Positions 16,988 to 26,242 are shown, numbered from the stretch's first letter. The stretch: DNA of 64,000 nucleotides from Rhizobium binae (GCF_017357225.1 NZ_CP071604.1:1429001-1493000), one strand, 5' to 3'. Numbers and translations are program-made. The notes: generated by a model not told the origin, from the letters alone.

Positions 16988-18478
16988 TCACTCAGCTGGC
17001 CGGTCGAGCCAGGCATATCCGAATCGGTAACGGTCGTCGCCGCGCTGATAGAAATAGGGCACGTCGATGAACGACGCCTCAGGTTGGGATGCGCCGAGAT
17101 TGGCCTGCAGCCATTCAGCCATGACCGGCGGGAGCCCATCGCTTGCCGCTTTCGGCGGGATCAGCCACACGAGAAGCAGCGGTTGCCGGCCCGCAAGATC
17201 CGGATGGAAGCCGGGATAGTCAACCGAGAGGACCGGTACATCGGGAATATCCTGCCTGAGATTGCCGGCAAGCAGGCTGTCGCCGGCAAGGATCGCCGCC
17301 GGTTCGGCCTGTTTGCGCAAGCTTTCGAGCATCGTGGCATAGGGTCTGTTCAGCCGTTCGTAATGGCCGGTGAAGCGTGCAGCCGCGACGCTGCCGTAAA
17401 GGGCGGCCGGCACGCCAATCATGATGACGGCGACGACAGCCATGAAACGACGGGACGCCCTGGCTGTCGCAACGCCGGCGGCATCGATTTTCAGGCAGAA
17501 ATAGAGCGGCAGGATGAAGAGCATCGGCACCAGCCAGCGATCCTTGATGCCGGTGGCTCCGCCGAAGACGATCAACAGCAGGATGCCGGCCAGGAAGACG
17601 AACATCATCCGCTCGATGAGCCGCGTCCAGTCCGAGCCGGCGGCAAGCGCCGGACGAAGCCCCTTGCCGAAGACGAGCGCAAACACCGCCACTGTCAATC
17701 CGGCAAAGCTGATGATGGCGAGAGCAAGCGAGCCGATACCCATGGCCACCTGCATGAGATAGCTGGCATGGCCGCTCGCGGTCATCTTCTCCAGCGTGCG
17801 GGCGGTGGCGAAATTGAGATTATCCTTCAGCCAGAAGAGATGCGGCAGGGTGAGGATAAGCGCCACGGCAATGGTCACCACCAGCCGCCGGTCGAAGATC
17901 CGCGGCCGCAGGCGCGCATCGGCCAAGGCGGCGATCAGGGCGGCAGCCGGCAGGATGGCAAAGTTATATTTGGCAAGCAGGCCGAAACCGATGCCGATGC
18001 CTGTTATCAGATAGGAGGCAAGGCTCGACTGCTTCAGGCTGCGGATGAAGCCGTAGAAGAAGATGCTGGCCGAGAAGAACACCGCCACCGTGTGCGTCAG
18101 ATCGCGCTGCATCTCGAAAGCCATCTGCGGAATCGTCAGCAGCCCGAGCGTCGCCATCGCCACCAGCGCCTTGTCGCGCAGGATAAGTCGCGCCGTCAGG
18201 CCGTAGAGCAGATAGGAAATGAACAGCAGGAGGTTCTTCACCACCGAAAGCGCGGTAAGCGAGACCCCGGCAACCTGGAAGACGCTATATTGCAGCCAGT
18301 TGTAGAAGGGCGGTTGCGGGCCGTAGCCGGCGGCCAGCCATTGCGACCGGAAGACCTGCTCGGCCTCGTCGAGATCGAGCGAATGCGAGGTCGCCAGCCG
18401 CACGCCGATCTGAAGCGTGAAATAGGCCGCCAGCAGCGCGAAAATCCATCGCATGTCGCGAAGGTTGGTTTCGGTCAT
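16988..18478 (-). CDS. ArnT/RgtA-like polyprenyl-phosphate glycosyltransferase (paralogue 1)
   Basis: The protein (496 aa) is a GT39/GT83-type integral membrane transferase that uses a polyprenyl-phosphate sugar at the periplasmic face. After the first helix it carries LDLDEAEQ (the catalytic acidic motif) and [16 protein letters not shown], both shared with the two paralogues nearby. About ten further helices precede a periplasmic C-terminal domain ending YRFGYAWLDRP. Three such genes plus a GT2 gene match the rhizobial rgtA, rgtB, rgtC and rgtE set that adds galacturonic acid to the LPS core. From remembered gene order this may be rgtB, but sequence alone cannot assign it. Its ATG directly follows the TAG of the upstream paralogue, so translation is coupled. 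Confidence 0.85.
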   Translation of the reverse strand: MTETNLRDMRWIFALLAAYFTLQIGVRLATSHSLDLDEAEQVFRSQWLAAGYGPQPPFYNWLQYSVFQVAGVSLTALSVVKNLLLFISYLLYGLTARLILRDKALVAMATLGLLTIPQMAFEMQRDLTHTVAVFFSASIFFYGFIRSLKQSSLASYLITGIGIGFGLLAKYNFAILPAAALIAALADARLRPRIFDRRLVVTIAVALILTLPHLFWLKDNLNFATARTLEKMTASGHASYLMQVAMGIGSLALAIISFAGLTVAVFALVFGKGLRPALAAGSDWTRLIERMMFVFLAGILLLIVFGGATGIKDRWLVPMLFILPLYFCLKIDAAGVATARASRRFMAVVAVIMIGVPAALYGSVAAARFTGHYERLNRPYATMLESLRKQAEPAAILAGDSLLAGNLRQDIPDVPVLSVDYPGFHPDLAGRQPLLLVWLIPPKAASDGLPPVMAEWLQANLGASQPEASFIDVPYFYQRGDDRYRFGYAWLDRPAE

Positions 18479-19978
18479 CTATCTAGCCCCCGGCCGAACC
18501 CATGCGTAACCGAGCGCGAAGTTGTCGCCCTGGCGGCCGAAATAATAGGGAAGCGACAGCGAGCCCATCTCCTGCGGCACGATGCCCGCTGCCGCCAGCG
18601 CCGATGAAAACCGCTCCGGCATAACCGCATCCGCAGCCGCCGCCGCCTTCTTGCCGCGCCAGACGATTAGCACCGGTCCGCCTGCTATTGTGTAGGCCGG
18701 AATGCCCGCAACGGGAAAATCGGGGATGACAACCGGCACGTCGGGAAGCTGCAGACGCATGTTCCCGGCGACATAGGGGTCCGAAGCAATCACCAGCGCG
18801 GGTTCGGCCGGTCGGGTCATTTCGCGGACGAGATCGGCCATTGGCACATTCGGTCGGCTGTAGGTGCCGATCAGCCCGGCGCCGACCACGCGGAAGCAGA
18901 GCGCGACTAGCACACAGGCCATCAGCACCGGAACGACCGGCCGGAAGCGGCGCAGCCCGGCGGAAAGATCGAGCCCGGCCGCCTGCATCTTTGCCAGGAA
19001 ATAGATCGGTAGCACCAGCAGGAACGGGTCGAGCCATCGCTCACGCACCGTGGTGGAACCGGTGAACAGCACGATCAGAACGATGCCGGCAAGGCTTGCC
19101 AGCATCATCCGCTCCATCATCGTGGTCCAGCGGTTTCCTGCCGAAAGCATCAGGACAAAATCCCGCCGGAAGGCGGCTGCGAAGATGGCCACCGGGAGCG
19201 CCGCAAAGGCGATGATGGCGATGAGAAAGGCGAGGAGGCCTTTGCCAACCCGGGCGATGCCGGCGGGTTCGTTACCGGCGGCCATCTTGACCAGAGTATC
19301 GGAGGAGGCGAATGCGAGATTGCCCTGCAGCCAGATTGCGTGCGGCAGGACGATGACGAGCGCGACGGCAATCGCGATGAGCATACGCCAGTCGAGCGTC
19401 CTGCGCCGCCAGTCGGCGTCAGGCAGGATGGCAATCAGCGCGACGATCGGCATCAGCGCGAAATTGTACTTCGAGATCAGCCCGATGCCGGTCGCAAGCC
19501 CGAGCAGCAGGTAACTGCCGGTATCCGGCCGCTCGAGCGTGCGGAAGAAGCCGTAGAGGAAGAGCGAGCTTGCAAAGAGCAGCGCCGTCGTGTGGGTCAG
19601 ATCCTGCTGCGCCATGTAGGAGACCTGGGGCAGGGTGATAAGCGCCATCATCCCGACGGCGGCAAGCTTCTGGTCCTTCAGCGCCTCGCGTCCGGCGAGG
19701 CCGTAAAAGAGGTAACACAGGAAGAGCAGGATATTCTTCGGCACGATCAGCGCGCCGATCGACATGCCCGTCACCGAAACGATGGCATATTGCATCCAGT
19801 TGTAGAAGGGCGGCTGCGGGCCGTAGCCCGCCAGCAGATATTGCGAGAAGAAGGATTGCTCGGCCTCGTCGAGCTCCAGCGAATGCGGAAGCGCGATGCG
19901 CAACGCGATATTCAGCACGAAATAGGCTGCAAGCAGCAGCGCCGCGGTTCTGATCGTCCTCGTCGCGCGTTCCAGCAT
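18479..19978 (-). CDS. ArnT/RgtA-like polyprenyl-phosphate glycosyltransferase (paralogue 2)
   Basis: The protein (499 aa) has the same architecture as paralogue 1: [20 protein letters not shown] start, [20 protein letters not shown] with the acidic catalytic residues near 37-40, [19 protein letters not shown], multiple helices, and a C-terminal periplasmic domain ending [11 protein letters not shown]. It is closer to paralogue 3 than to paralogue 1. It probably transfers galacturonic acid from dodecaprenyl phosphate to the LPS inner core; it may correspond to rgtA. It starts 12 nt after the GT2 gene stop, in the same operon, and abuts the next gene with no spacer. Confidence 0.86.
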   Translation of the reverse strand: MLERATRTIRTAALLLAAYFVLNIALRIALPHSLELDEAEQSFFSQYLLAGYGPQPPFYNWMQYAIVSVTGMSIGALIVPKNILLFLCYLFYGLAGREALKDQKLAAVGMMALITLPQVSYMAQQDLTHTTALLFASSLFLYGFFRTLERPDTGSYLLLGLATGIGLISKYNFALMPIVALIAILPDADWRRRTLDWRMLIAIAVALVIVLPHAIWLQGNLAFASSDTLVKMAAGNEPAGIARVGKGLLAFLIAIIAFAALPVAIFAAAFRRDFVLMLSAGNRWTTMMERMMLASLAGIVLIVLFTGSTTVRERWLDPFLLVLPIYFLAKMQAAGLDLSAGLRRFRPVVPVLMACVLVALCFRVVGAGLIGTYSRPNVPMADLVREMTRPAEPALVIASDPYVAGNMRLQLPDVPVVIPDFPVAGIPAYTIAGGPVLIVWRGKKAAAAADAVMPERFSSALAAAGIVPQEMGSLSLPYYFGRQGDNFALGYAWVRPGAR

Positions 19979-19990
19979 CGTGCTGCCAGC

Positions 19991-21007
19991 TTAGGCTTGG
20001 CTTTGATCGTCGAAGATCTGCCGTACGATATAATTCGGAGAAGCGTCGTCACGATAATAGGTGCGCGCGATCATTTCCGCCAGAATGCCGGTCGTGATCA
20101 TCTGCACCGACGACAGCAGCAGCACGACGCCGACCATCAGCATCGGCCTCGTGCCGATATCATTTCCCATGATGAACTTGTCGAAACCGAGGTAAAGCAG
20201 GATCAGCATGGCGACGGCGCCGAGGCCGAGACCCAGCGAGCCGAAGAAATGCCCCGGCCGCGCCTTGTAGCGCATGAAGAACATCACCGACAGCAGGTCG
20301 AGGATGACGCGGAAGGTGCGCGAAATACCGTATTTCGAAACGCCGTGCTCGCGGGCATGGTGGGTGACGGCCATCTCGCCGATGCGCGAGCTCGGGACGA
20401 CACCGGCCACCCAGGCCGGGATGAAGCGGTGCATCTCGCCCATCAGCTTCACCTGCTTGATGATCGAGGCCCGGTAGATCTTCAGGCTGCAGCCGTAGTC
20501 GTGCAGCTTGACGCCGGTGATGCGGCCGATCAGGTAGTTGGCGCACCATGAGGGAATCTTGCGCAGAAACAGACCATCCTTGCGGTTCTTGCGCCAGCCA
20601 ACCAGCAGGTCGAGTTCGCGTCTTTCGAGCTCCGAGACCATCGCAGGGATGTCCTTGGGGTCGTTCTGCAGATCGCCGTCCATCGTCGCGATCAGCCGGC
20701 CCCGGGCGGTGTCGATGCCGGCCTGCATGGCGGCGGTCTGGCCGAAATTGCGCTGCAGCTCAACGATTCTGAGCGCCAGCCCGTTTCGCCCGACAAATTT
20801 GCGGGCGTTGACGAGCGTCGCATCGGTGCTGCCGTCGTCAACGAGGATCAGTTCCCAGCGATGAGGATATTGGGCCATCGCAGCGAGGATGCGTTCGACC
20901 AGTGGGCCGACGCTTTCCTCTTCGTTGAAAACCGGCACGACCAGCGACAGCTCGAGCGATTGTACCGGATCATTCGTGCCACGAATGGGCTCTACCGTTG
21001 TCTGCAA
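19991..21007 (-). CDS. rgtE: GT2 polyprenyl-phosphate glycosyltransferase, probable dodecaprenyl-phosphate-GalA synthase
   Basis: The protein (338 aa) is a DPM1/ArnC-like GT2 enzyme. It shows VVPVFNEEESVGPLVERI, ILVDDGSTDATL, ATMDGDLQNDPKDIPAMV (DxD metal site) and GWRKNRKDGLFLRKIPSWCAN, then two C-terminal membrane helices. It should charge a polyprenyl phosphate on the cytoplasmic face with a sugar from a nucleotide donor. Placement between RgtA-like paralogues matches RgtE, which makes dodecaprenyl-phosphate galacturonic acid in R. leguminosarum. The start is TTG at 21007 with GGAG 7 nt upstream; an ATG just before it is out of frame. Confidence 0.88.
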   Translation of the reverse strand: MQTTVEPIRGTNDPVQSLELSLVVPVFNEEESVGPLVERILAAMAQYPHRWELILVDDGSTDATLVNARKFVGRNGLALRIVELQRNFGQTAAMQAGIDTARGRLIATMDGDLQNDPKDIPAMVSELERRELDLLVGWRKNRKDGLFLRKIPSWCANYLIGRITGVKLHDYGCSLKIYRASIIKQVKLMGEMHRFIPAWVAGVVPSSRIGEMAVTHHAREHGVSKYGISRTFRVILDLLSVMFFMRYKARPGHFFGSLGLGLGAVAMLILLYLGFDKFIMGNDIGTRPMLMVGVVLLLSSVQMITTGILAEMIARTYYRDDASPNYIVRQIFDDQSQA

Positions 21008-21103
21008 CTTTCATCTCCAAAAGCCGGGCGGCCTGGCAATCCTTACTGCCGCCACCGCGTTTGCGGAAGCCTACTACATGAAGTGTCCGTCCGTTGCCAG
21101 CGG
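20993..21103 (+). repeat. Degenerate direct repeat, left copy, with flippase-gene remnant
   Basis: This stretch resembles 22733-22842 in the same order and orientation. Shared blocks are CCGTTGT, CTCC, AAAA, GCCTGGCAAT (21031) and the 15-mer GCCTACTACATGAAG (21069-21083). In the right copy the ATGAAG is the start of the flippase-like gene. Here the same ATG (21078) opens a short frame that reads MKCPSVASGQYRF against MKSSIVESQQSWF, then degenerates. It looks like the broken 5' end of a former flippase copy. Confidence 0.65.
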
Positions 21104-21116
21104 ACAATACCGGTTT
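21078..21116 (+). pseudogene. Remnant of flippase gene 5' end
   Basis: Thirteen codons resembling the start of the intact flippase-like gene at 22817 (shared M, K, V, S, Q, F in register), followed by unrelated sequence running into the end of the neighbouring transferase gene. Not expected to be functional. Confidence 0.45.
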
Positions 21117-21139
21117 CCCTCGCCCGAGCTGCCGCAACG

Positions 21140-22633
21140 CTATAGCGCGCCGCCCTCCACCCAGGAGTAGCCGATGGAAAAGGTATGTTTGCCGTCGCCG
21201 AAAAGATAGGGCAGCGTCAGCGTATTTATCTCTTTCAGACGAATACCCGATTTGACGAGATTGTCGGCGAATTCGGGCGAAATGGTTGGATCATTTGCGG
21301 TTTCGCCCCGCCAGACGACGAGCACAGGACCCTTCGCGGCCGCATATTCGGGCACCCCTCGCCCTGGAAAGAAGGGGATTACGACGGGAACGTCGGGGAA
21401 TTCCAGCTTCATGTTGCCGGCCACGAACTTGCTTCCCGCGACGATCAGCACCGGCTTGCGTGTCGCGGTCAGTTCGTCAACGAAATTCGCGAACGGCACA
21501 TTCGTTCTCGTATAAACGCCGGTATATTGCATCGCGACGATCCTGAGCAGGAGGATCGCCAGGATGACGACCATGAAGACCGGCACTACTGGCCGGAAGC
21601 GCGCCAGGCCAGCGGAAAGATCGAAGCCGGCGGTTTCGAGCTTCAGGAAAAGATAGATCAGCATGACGAGCAGGCACGGGTCGAGCCAGCGCTCGTGGAT
21701 GTCGCTCGCGCCGGCGACGATGACGACACCGACGAAGGCCAGCAGGCTGACAATCATCATCCGCTCGATGACCCGGATCATCGGACTGGACGCGGAAAGT
21801 GCACGGAAGAAATCCCGTCGGAAGGCTGCTGCGAAGAAAACGATCGGCAATGCGACGAAACCGAGGACGGCGATGACGAGGGAGAGCAGTCCCTGTCCGA
21901 TGCGGGGGAGGCCAGCGGCCGCTTCGTGCTCGGCGGTCATCCGCTCCATGGTCGGGGCCGAAGCGCTGACGAGGTTATCGGGCAGCCAGAGCGCATGCGG
22001 CAGAACGACCACAATGGCGATTGCGAACGCCGGCAGCAGACGCCAGTCCAACAGACGGCTGCGCCACTTTCGGTCCACCAGGACCGCGACGAAGGCGGCA
22101 AACGGCAGAATGGCGAAATTGTATTTGGAGATGAGGCCGATGCCGGTGGCGATGCCGATGACGAGGTAGCTGCCGATCGTCGGCTGCCGAAGTGTGCGAA
22201 AAAAGCCGAAGAGGAAGAGCGAGGTCGCAAACAGCAGGGCAACGGTATGGGTCAGTTCGCGCTGCGCCATGAGGCCGACCTGCGGCAGGGTAATCAGGCT
22301 CAGCATGGCGATGGGCGGGAGAAGACGGCTCTTCAGCACCTCGCGCGCAGCAAGCCCATAGAACAGATAGCAGCCGAAGAGAATGATGTTCTTCGGAACC
22401 GAGAGCGCCCACATCGTGATCCCGGTGACCGAGACGATGGCGTATTGGATCCAGTTGTAGAAGGGCGGTTGCGGGCCGTAGCCGGCCAGAAGATATTGCG
22501 AGTAGAAAGATTGTTCCGCCTCGTCGAGATCGAGCGTATGGGGCAGCGCGATGCGGAGCACGATGTTCAGCAGGAAATAGACTGCCAGAAAAATGCTCGC
22601 GCTCGTAATATTTCTCGTAATGCGCTCCAACAT
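21140..22633 (-). CDS. ArnT/RgtA-like polyprenyl-phosphate glycosyltransferase (paralogue 3)
   Basis: The protein (497 aa) begins [20 protein letters not shown] and has [20 protein letters not shown] and [20 protein letters not shown], nearly identical to paralogue 2. The C-terminal domain ends [14 protein letters not shown] chose the ATG at 22633 to match paralogue 2; the open frame runs 46 codons further upstream. It is the first gene of the transferase cluster and probably another LPS galacturonosyl transferase, perhaps rgtC by gene order. It is flanked by degenerate direct repeats, which suggests it arrived in this spot by local duplication. Confidence 0.86.
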   Translation of the reverse strand: MLERITRNITSASIFLAVYFLLNIVLRIALPHTLDLDEAEQSFYSQYLLAGYGPQPPFYNWIQYAIVSVTGITMWALSVPKNIILFGCYLFYGLAAREVLKSRLLPPIAMLSLITLPQVGLMAQRELTHTVALLFATSLFLFGFFRTLRQPTIGSYLVIGIATGIGLISKYNFAILPFAAFVAVLVDRKWRSRLLDWRLLPAFAIAIVVVLPHALWLPDNLVSASAPTMERMTAEHEAAAGLPRIGQGLLSLVIAVLGFVALPIVFFAAAFRRDFFRALSASSPMIRVIERMMIVSLLAFVGVVIVAGASDIHERWLDPCLLVMLIYLFLKLETAGFDLSAGLARFRPVVPVFMVVILAILLLRIVAMQYTGVYTRTNVPFANFVDELTATRKPVLIVAGSKFVAGNMKLEFPDVPVVIPFFPGRGVPEYAAAKGPVLVVWRGETANDPTISPEFADNLVKSGIRLKEINTLTLPYLFGDGKHTFSIGYSWVEGGAL

Positions 22634-22732
22634 CGATCTCCAAGTCAAACCGGCAAGGTGCCGTCGTCCATCGGTCTGCCGCCGGATCGTCGGCCTTAAA
22701 GCGATCGCGCCGCCACCGCCATCAACTCCGCC

Positions 22733-22842
22733 GTTGTGCCCAACCGCCATTTCTCCTAAAACGCCTGGCAATAGAGCCGGGGCTCATGCCGACGCCAAGC
22801 GAGGAATGCCTACTACATGAAGAGTTCGATCGTTGAAAGCCA
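22733..22842 (+). repeat. Degenerate direct repeat, right copy
   Basis: Partner of the repeat at 20993-21103; contains GCCTGGCAAT at 22763 and GCCTACTACATGAAG at 22808-22822. The second block includes the start codon of the flippase-like gene. Confidence 0.6.
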
Positions 22843-23779
22843 GCAGTCCTGGTTTATGCGCAATCGCATGACGGCGCTGACGGTCGTAATTGTCGCAGCC
22901 TATGCGCTCTTCGTGCAATGGTTCTGGGGTTGGCCCGTTATCATTCGCCAGTGGGCCGATGTCGGGGCAGGCCCGGTGATCGGAGCGCTCGTGGCGCTGA
23001 CCGGCACCTATTTCCTGCGCACATGGCGCATCTACGACTATTTTCCGAAGGAGACCGCGGGCCGGTTCGCGACCCTTTTCCGTGTCACGCAGATCCACAA
23101 TCTCCTGAACATCATGCTGCCCTTCCGGACCGGCGAGACCAGCTTTCCGCTGTTGATGCGCACCGAATTCGGCATTCCGCTGACGCGCGGAACCTCGGCG
23201 CTCTTCGTCATGCGGCTGCTCGACCTGCATGCTCTGCTGGCGGCTGCCGGCATCGGCTTTGCGCTCGCTGCGGCCGATGCTCTCGTCGCATGGTCGCTTT
23301 GGGCGGTCTTCCTGCTGCTGCCGGTCGCAGCCTTCGCCGCGCGCAAGCCGCTGTTGCGCGGCGCCGCCAGGCTGTTGCCTGCAAAGGCGCAGAAATTGGT
23401 CGTCGAGATCGAAAACGGCTTGCCGCTCGGCGCCGCGGCCTTTGCGCGCGCCTGGGCGATGACCATCGTCAACTGGCTGGTGAAGGTGATCGTGCTCGCC
23501 TGGGCACTCGGCCTGATGGGCGTTGTGCCGATGGCGGCAAGCTTCGGCGGCGCGCTTGGCGGCGAACTCTCCTCCGTCCTGCCGGCGCATGCGCCGGGCG
23601 GGGTCGGCACCTACCCAGCCGGCATCACTGCCGGCGCCATTGCGCTCGGGGCGTCGAGCGAGCGGGCGGCTCTGGCTGCACTGGCGCAGGCGAGCGTCAA
23701 TGCCCATCTGCTGATCATCGTCTCGGCACTGACGGGCACGGCGATCTCACTGCCGCTCGGACGCCGCGGCAAGCGCTGA
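22817..23779 (+). CDS. Flippase-like integral membrane protein (LPG synthase TM-region family)
   Basis: The protein (320 aa) has about eight helices of the lysylphosphatidylglycerol synthetase transmembrane family (AglD/YbhN-like, formerly UPF0104), without the C-terminal aminoacyl-transfer domain. Family hallmarks are FRVTQIHNLLNIMLPFRTGE near residues 85-110 and LSSVLPAHAPGGVGTYPAG near 250-270. Such proteins are proposed lipid or lipid-sugar flippases. Its place divergent from the rgt-like transferases makes it a candidate for moving dodecaprenyl-phosphate galacturonic acid across the inner membrane, an inference. The 3' end overlaps the convergent sigma factor gene by 33 bp. Confidence 0.85.
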   Translation: MKSSIVESQQSWFMRNRMTALTVVIVAAYALFVQWFWGWPVIIRQWADVGAGPVIGALVALTGTYFLRTWRIYDYFPKETAGRFATLFRVTQIHNLLNIMLPFRTGETSFPLLMRTEFGIPLTRGTSALFVMRLLDLHALLAAAGIGFALAAADALVAWSLWAVFLLLPVAAFAARKPLLRGAARLLPAKAQKLVVEIENGLPLGAAAFARAWAMTIVNWLVKVIVLAWALGLMGVVPMAASFGGALGGELSSVLPAHAPGGVGTYPAGITAGAIALGASSERAALAALAQASVNAHLLIIVSALTGTAISLPLGRRGKR

Positions 23780-24988
23780 AATCCGTTTCCTCAAGAATGC
23801 CTGCTCCGGCTCCTGCCGGCAGAGCGACAAGGCCGTCTGATAGGATGCGATCGCCTCTTCTCTCCGTCCCAGCCGTCGCAGGAAATCGGCGCGCGCCGAA
23901 TGGGCAAGGTGATAGGCCTGCAGCTCCCGGCGCCCCAGAATGGCATCGATGAGATCCAGCCCCTTTGCCGGCCCTTCGGCCATCGAAATCGCCACCGCCC
24001 GGTTGAGCTCGACGACCGGTGAGGGCTGGGCTGCCAGAAGTAGGTCGTAAAAGAAGGCAATTCGCCGCCAGTCGGTTTCCTCGGCGGTCGGCGCCTTCGC
24101 ATGTTCGGCGGCAATCGCCGCCTGCACCGTATAGGTGCCGATCTCTTCCGTCCGCATTGCCTTGGCGAGGAATGCCAGGCCTTCCGAGATCTTGGCGCGG
24201 TCCCAGAGCGAGCGGTCCTGATCGGCCAGCAGCACCAGCGCTTCCTCCTCGCTGCTGCGGGCGCTGCGGCGGGAATCCTGCAGCAGCATCAGCGCCATAA
24301 GTCCGCAAACATCAGGATGCGGCAGCAGCGCCAGGAGCAGCCGCGCCAACCGGATGGCCTCGCCGGTCAGGTCGGCGCGAACGACCGCGTCTCCCGAAGA
24401 GGCGGAATAGCCTTCGTTGAAAACGAGATAGATGACGTGCAGCACCCGGTCGAGCCGCTCGGGCAATGCCTCGCGGCCCGGCACTTCATAAGGGATGTTC
24501 GCAGCCCGGATCCTGTTTTTGGCGCGCACGATCCGCTGAGCGACCGTCGGCGCCGGAATGAGGAAGGCATGGGCGATCTCTTCGGTGGTCAGTCCGCAGA
24601 TTTCCCGAAGCGCCATCGCCGTCTGCGCATCCGCGGGGATAGCCGGGTGGCAGCAGGTGAAGATCAGCCGCAGCATGTCGTCCTCGATCGCTTCCATGTC
24701 GCCCGTCTCCGTTTCGTCGACGCTATAGAGGCTGTCCTCGATGTGCTGCTGCGCGGCATCGAAACGCGCACGCCGCCGGATCGCGTCGATCGCCTTGAAG
24801 CGGCCGGTCGAGACAAGCCAGCCGGCGGGGTTGGCGGGAACGCCATCGACCGGCCATGTTCGTGCGGCGGCCGCAAAGGCATCGTGCAGCGCCTCCTCCG
24901 CGCGGTCGAAATCGCCGAGCAGTCGGATCAGCGTCGCCAGCACCCGGCGAGACTGGGTTCGGTAGATCTCCTCGATGACGCTTTCCAA
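23747..24988 (-). CDS. ECF42-type RNA polymerase sigma factor with C-terminal TPR-like extension
   Basis: The protein (413 aa) is an extracytoplasmic-function sigma factor much longer than the usual 180-200 residues. Sigma-2 region: IEEIYRTQSRRVLATLIRLLGDFDRAEEALHDAF. Sigma-4 region: AMALREICGLTTEEIAHAFLIPAPTVAQRIVRAKNRI. The C-terminal 220 residues form a helical TPR/SnoaL-free extension ending in tetratricopeptide-like repeats (DRSLWDRAKI to QEPEQAFLRKR). This layout with adjacent DGPF proteins defines the ECF42 group, which has no anti-sigma factor; the extension is needed for activity. The start is TTG at 24988 with GAGG 6 nt upstream. It is the last gene of a four-gene operon, 8 bp after the DGPF gene. 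Confidence 0.92.
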   Translation of the reverse strand: MESVIEEIYRTQSRRVLATLIRLLGDFDRAEEALHDAFAAAARTWPVDGVPANPAGWLVSTGRFKAIDAIRRRARFDAAQQHIEDSLYSVDETETGDMEAIEDDMLRLIFTCCHPAIPADAQTAMALREICGLTTEEIAHAFLIPAPTVAQRIVRAKNRIRAANIPYEVPGREALPERLDRVLHVIYLVFNEGYSASSGDAVVRADLTGEAIRLARLLLALLPHPDVCGLMALMLLQDSRRSARSSEEEALVLLADQDRSLWDRAKISEGLAFLAKAMRTEEIGTYTVQAAIAAEHAKAPTAEETDWRRIAFFYDLLLAAQPSPVVELNRAVAISMAEGPAKGLDLIDAILGRRELQAYHLAHSARADFLRRLGRREEAIASYQTALSLCRQEPEQAFLRKRISALAAASERQ

Positions 24989-24996
24989 GGGGCACC

Positions 24997-25356
24997 TCAG
25001 TTTGGAAGGGTGAGCGTTCGCACCGGCCTCAGTTCGACCGCGCCGTAGCGGGCCGACGGAATTCGCCCGGCGATTTCCGTCGCCGTCTCAATGCCAGGCG
25101 CCTCGATGACGTAGAAGCCGGCCAGATGCTCCTTCGTCTCGACATAGGGGCCGTCTGTGGCGGAGAGCTCATTGTTTCGAACCCGCAGCACGCTTGCTCG
25201 GTCAGGCATTTCGAGCGCATCAGAATGGATCATGAAGCCGTCGCGGCGCAATTCCTCGTCGAAGGCGAAATGCGCCTTGATGAGTTCGTCGGTTTCATCA
25301 GCTGTCAGTCTGCCGTCGGTATCGGCGCTGTTATAGATCAGGCAGATATAGCGCAT
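24997..25356 (-). CDS. DGPF-domain (YCII-related) protein 1
   Basis: The protein (119 aa) has the YCII-related/DGPF fold: MRYICLIYNSADTDGRLT at the start, RVRNNELSATDGPYVETKEH with the name motif changed to DGPY, and GFYVIEAPGIETATEIAGRI. The biochemical role of DGPF proteins is unknown; they are the standard companions and targets of ECF42 sigma factors. AAGGAGGAG precedes the ATG at 25356. It lies 3 bp from the preceding DGPF gene in the operon. Its sequence differs most from the other two copies. Confidence 0.9.
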   Translation of the reverse strand: MRYICLIYNSADTDGRLTADETDELIKAHFAFDEELRRDGFMIHSDALEMPDRASVLRVRNNELSATDGPYVETKEHLAGFYVIEAPGIETATEIAGRIPSARYGAVELRPVRTLTLPN

Positions 25357-25359
25357 CGC

Positions 25360-25719
25360 TCAGCACTCCTCCTTGATCGAATAGGCCGGGCGCACCTCGA
25401 TCGCGCCATAGCGCGCCACGGGAAAGGTCGCGGCGATCGCGGTTGCTTCCTGCATATCCTTGGCCTCGATCAGCACGAAGCCGCCGAGATGTTCCTTGAT
25501 TTCGGCGAAAGGGCCGTCCGTGGCCGTCACCCCGTTGCTGCGAACCCTGACCGTCACGGCCGTTGACGGCTCGCGCAGCGCCAAGGCCACGAGCAGATGG
25601 CCGCTGTCTCGCAGCCGGTCGTCGTTGACGACCGAATCCTTCGTCAGCTCTTCGCCTTCCTCGGGGGAAATGGCATTGATCTTCGCGGTTTCGAACCAGA
25701 CCTGGCACAGATATTTCAT
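25360..25719 (-). CDS. DGPF-domain (YCII-related) protein 2
   Basis: The protein (119 aa) starts MKYLCQVWFETAKINAIS and contains RVRSNGVTATDGPFAEIKEH and GGFVLIEAKDMQEATAIAA, a canonical DGPF protein. I chose the ATG at 25719, which matches the length of the other two copies; the frame is open 23 codons upstream. It is a close paralogue of the third copy. Second gene of the DGPF-DGPF-DGPF-ECF42 operon, beginning 10 bp after the preceding stop. Confidence 0.92.
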   Translation of the reverse strand: MKYLCQVWFETAKINAISPEEGEELTKDSVVNDDRLRDSGHLLVALALREPSTAVTVRVRSNGVTATDGPFAEIKEHLGGFVLIEAKDMQEATAIAATFPVARYGAIEVRPAYSIKEEC

Positions 25720-25729
25720 CGCCGTCTCC

Positions 25730-26089
25730 TCACGCTTCTTTTCCGAAAGAATGAATGGGCCGGACCTCGATCGCACCGAGCTTTGCAAGCGGGATGCCGG
25801 CGGCGATGCGGATCGCTTCGTTGAGGTCCTTGGCCTCGATCAGGATGAAGCCGCCGAGCGCTTCCTTCGTCTCTGCGAAGGGGCCGTCCGTCACCGATAT
25901 CTCGCCACTGCGCACCCGCACGGTCACCGCCGATGTCGGCGGCTGCAGCGCCTGGGCGACGATCATGTGGCCGCTTTCGGCAAGGTCCTTGTCGTAGTTC
26001 AAGGAATTCGCGTCGAGTTCGGCCTTCTGCTCTTTCGTCATCGCGTCGAGCACTGCGCCGTCGAACCAGACCTGACAGAGATAATTCAT
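25730..26089 (-). CDS. DGPF-domain (YCII-related) protein 3, first gene of the ECF42 operon
   Basis: The protein (119 aa) starts MNYLCQVWFDGAVLDAMT, contains RVRSGEISVTDGPFAETKEA and GGFILIEAKDLNEAIRIAA, and ends HSFGKEA. It has the same length as its two operon neighbours, so the trio looks like tandem duplication followed by divergence. An ECF42-like promoter lies 37-63 nt upstream of the ATG, so this operon is probably self-activated by the sigma factor it encodes. Confidence 0.92.
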   Translation of the reverse strand: MNYLCQVWFDGAVLDAMTKEQKAELDANSLNYDKDLAESGHMIVAQALQPPTSAVTVRVRSGEISVTDGPFAETKEALGGFILIEAKDLNEAIRIAAGIPLAKLGAIEVRPIHSFGKEA

Positions 26090-26125
26090 CGCGGACAGCC
26101 TCCTTGGGGTGTTTCAATGACTCTG

Positions 26126-26152
26126 GACGATCGAGCTTCACATTTTTCGACA
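26126..26152 (-). promoter_or_regulatory. Candidate ECF42-dependent promoter for the DGPF-sigma operon
   Basis: On the reverse strand TGTCGA (26152-26147), 17 nt, then CGTC (26129-26126), 37 nt before the first DGPF start codon. The reported ECF42 consensus is TGTCGA at -35 and CG(A/T)C at -10. Recalled consensus, exact match by eye. Confidence 0.65.
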
Positions 26153-26182
26153 GCGACCGAAAAAATCTTTGTCGCCGCCGGC

Positions 26183-26208
26183 TGTCGAAATCGCAAGGCG
26201 CGCTCGAC
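26183..26208 (+). promoter_or_regulatory. Candidate ECF42-dependent promoter, divergent copy
   Basis: TGTCGA (26183-26188), 16 nt, then CGAC (26205-26208), 35 nt before the ATG of the 70-residue membrane protein gene. Same pattern as the divergent promoter, so both transcription units are probably controlled by the same sigma factor. A further TGTCGA occurs at 26226. Confidence 0.6.
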
Positions 26209-26242
26209 AAGGCTTCATCGAAACCTGTCGAGGAGAACGGCA

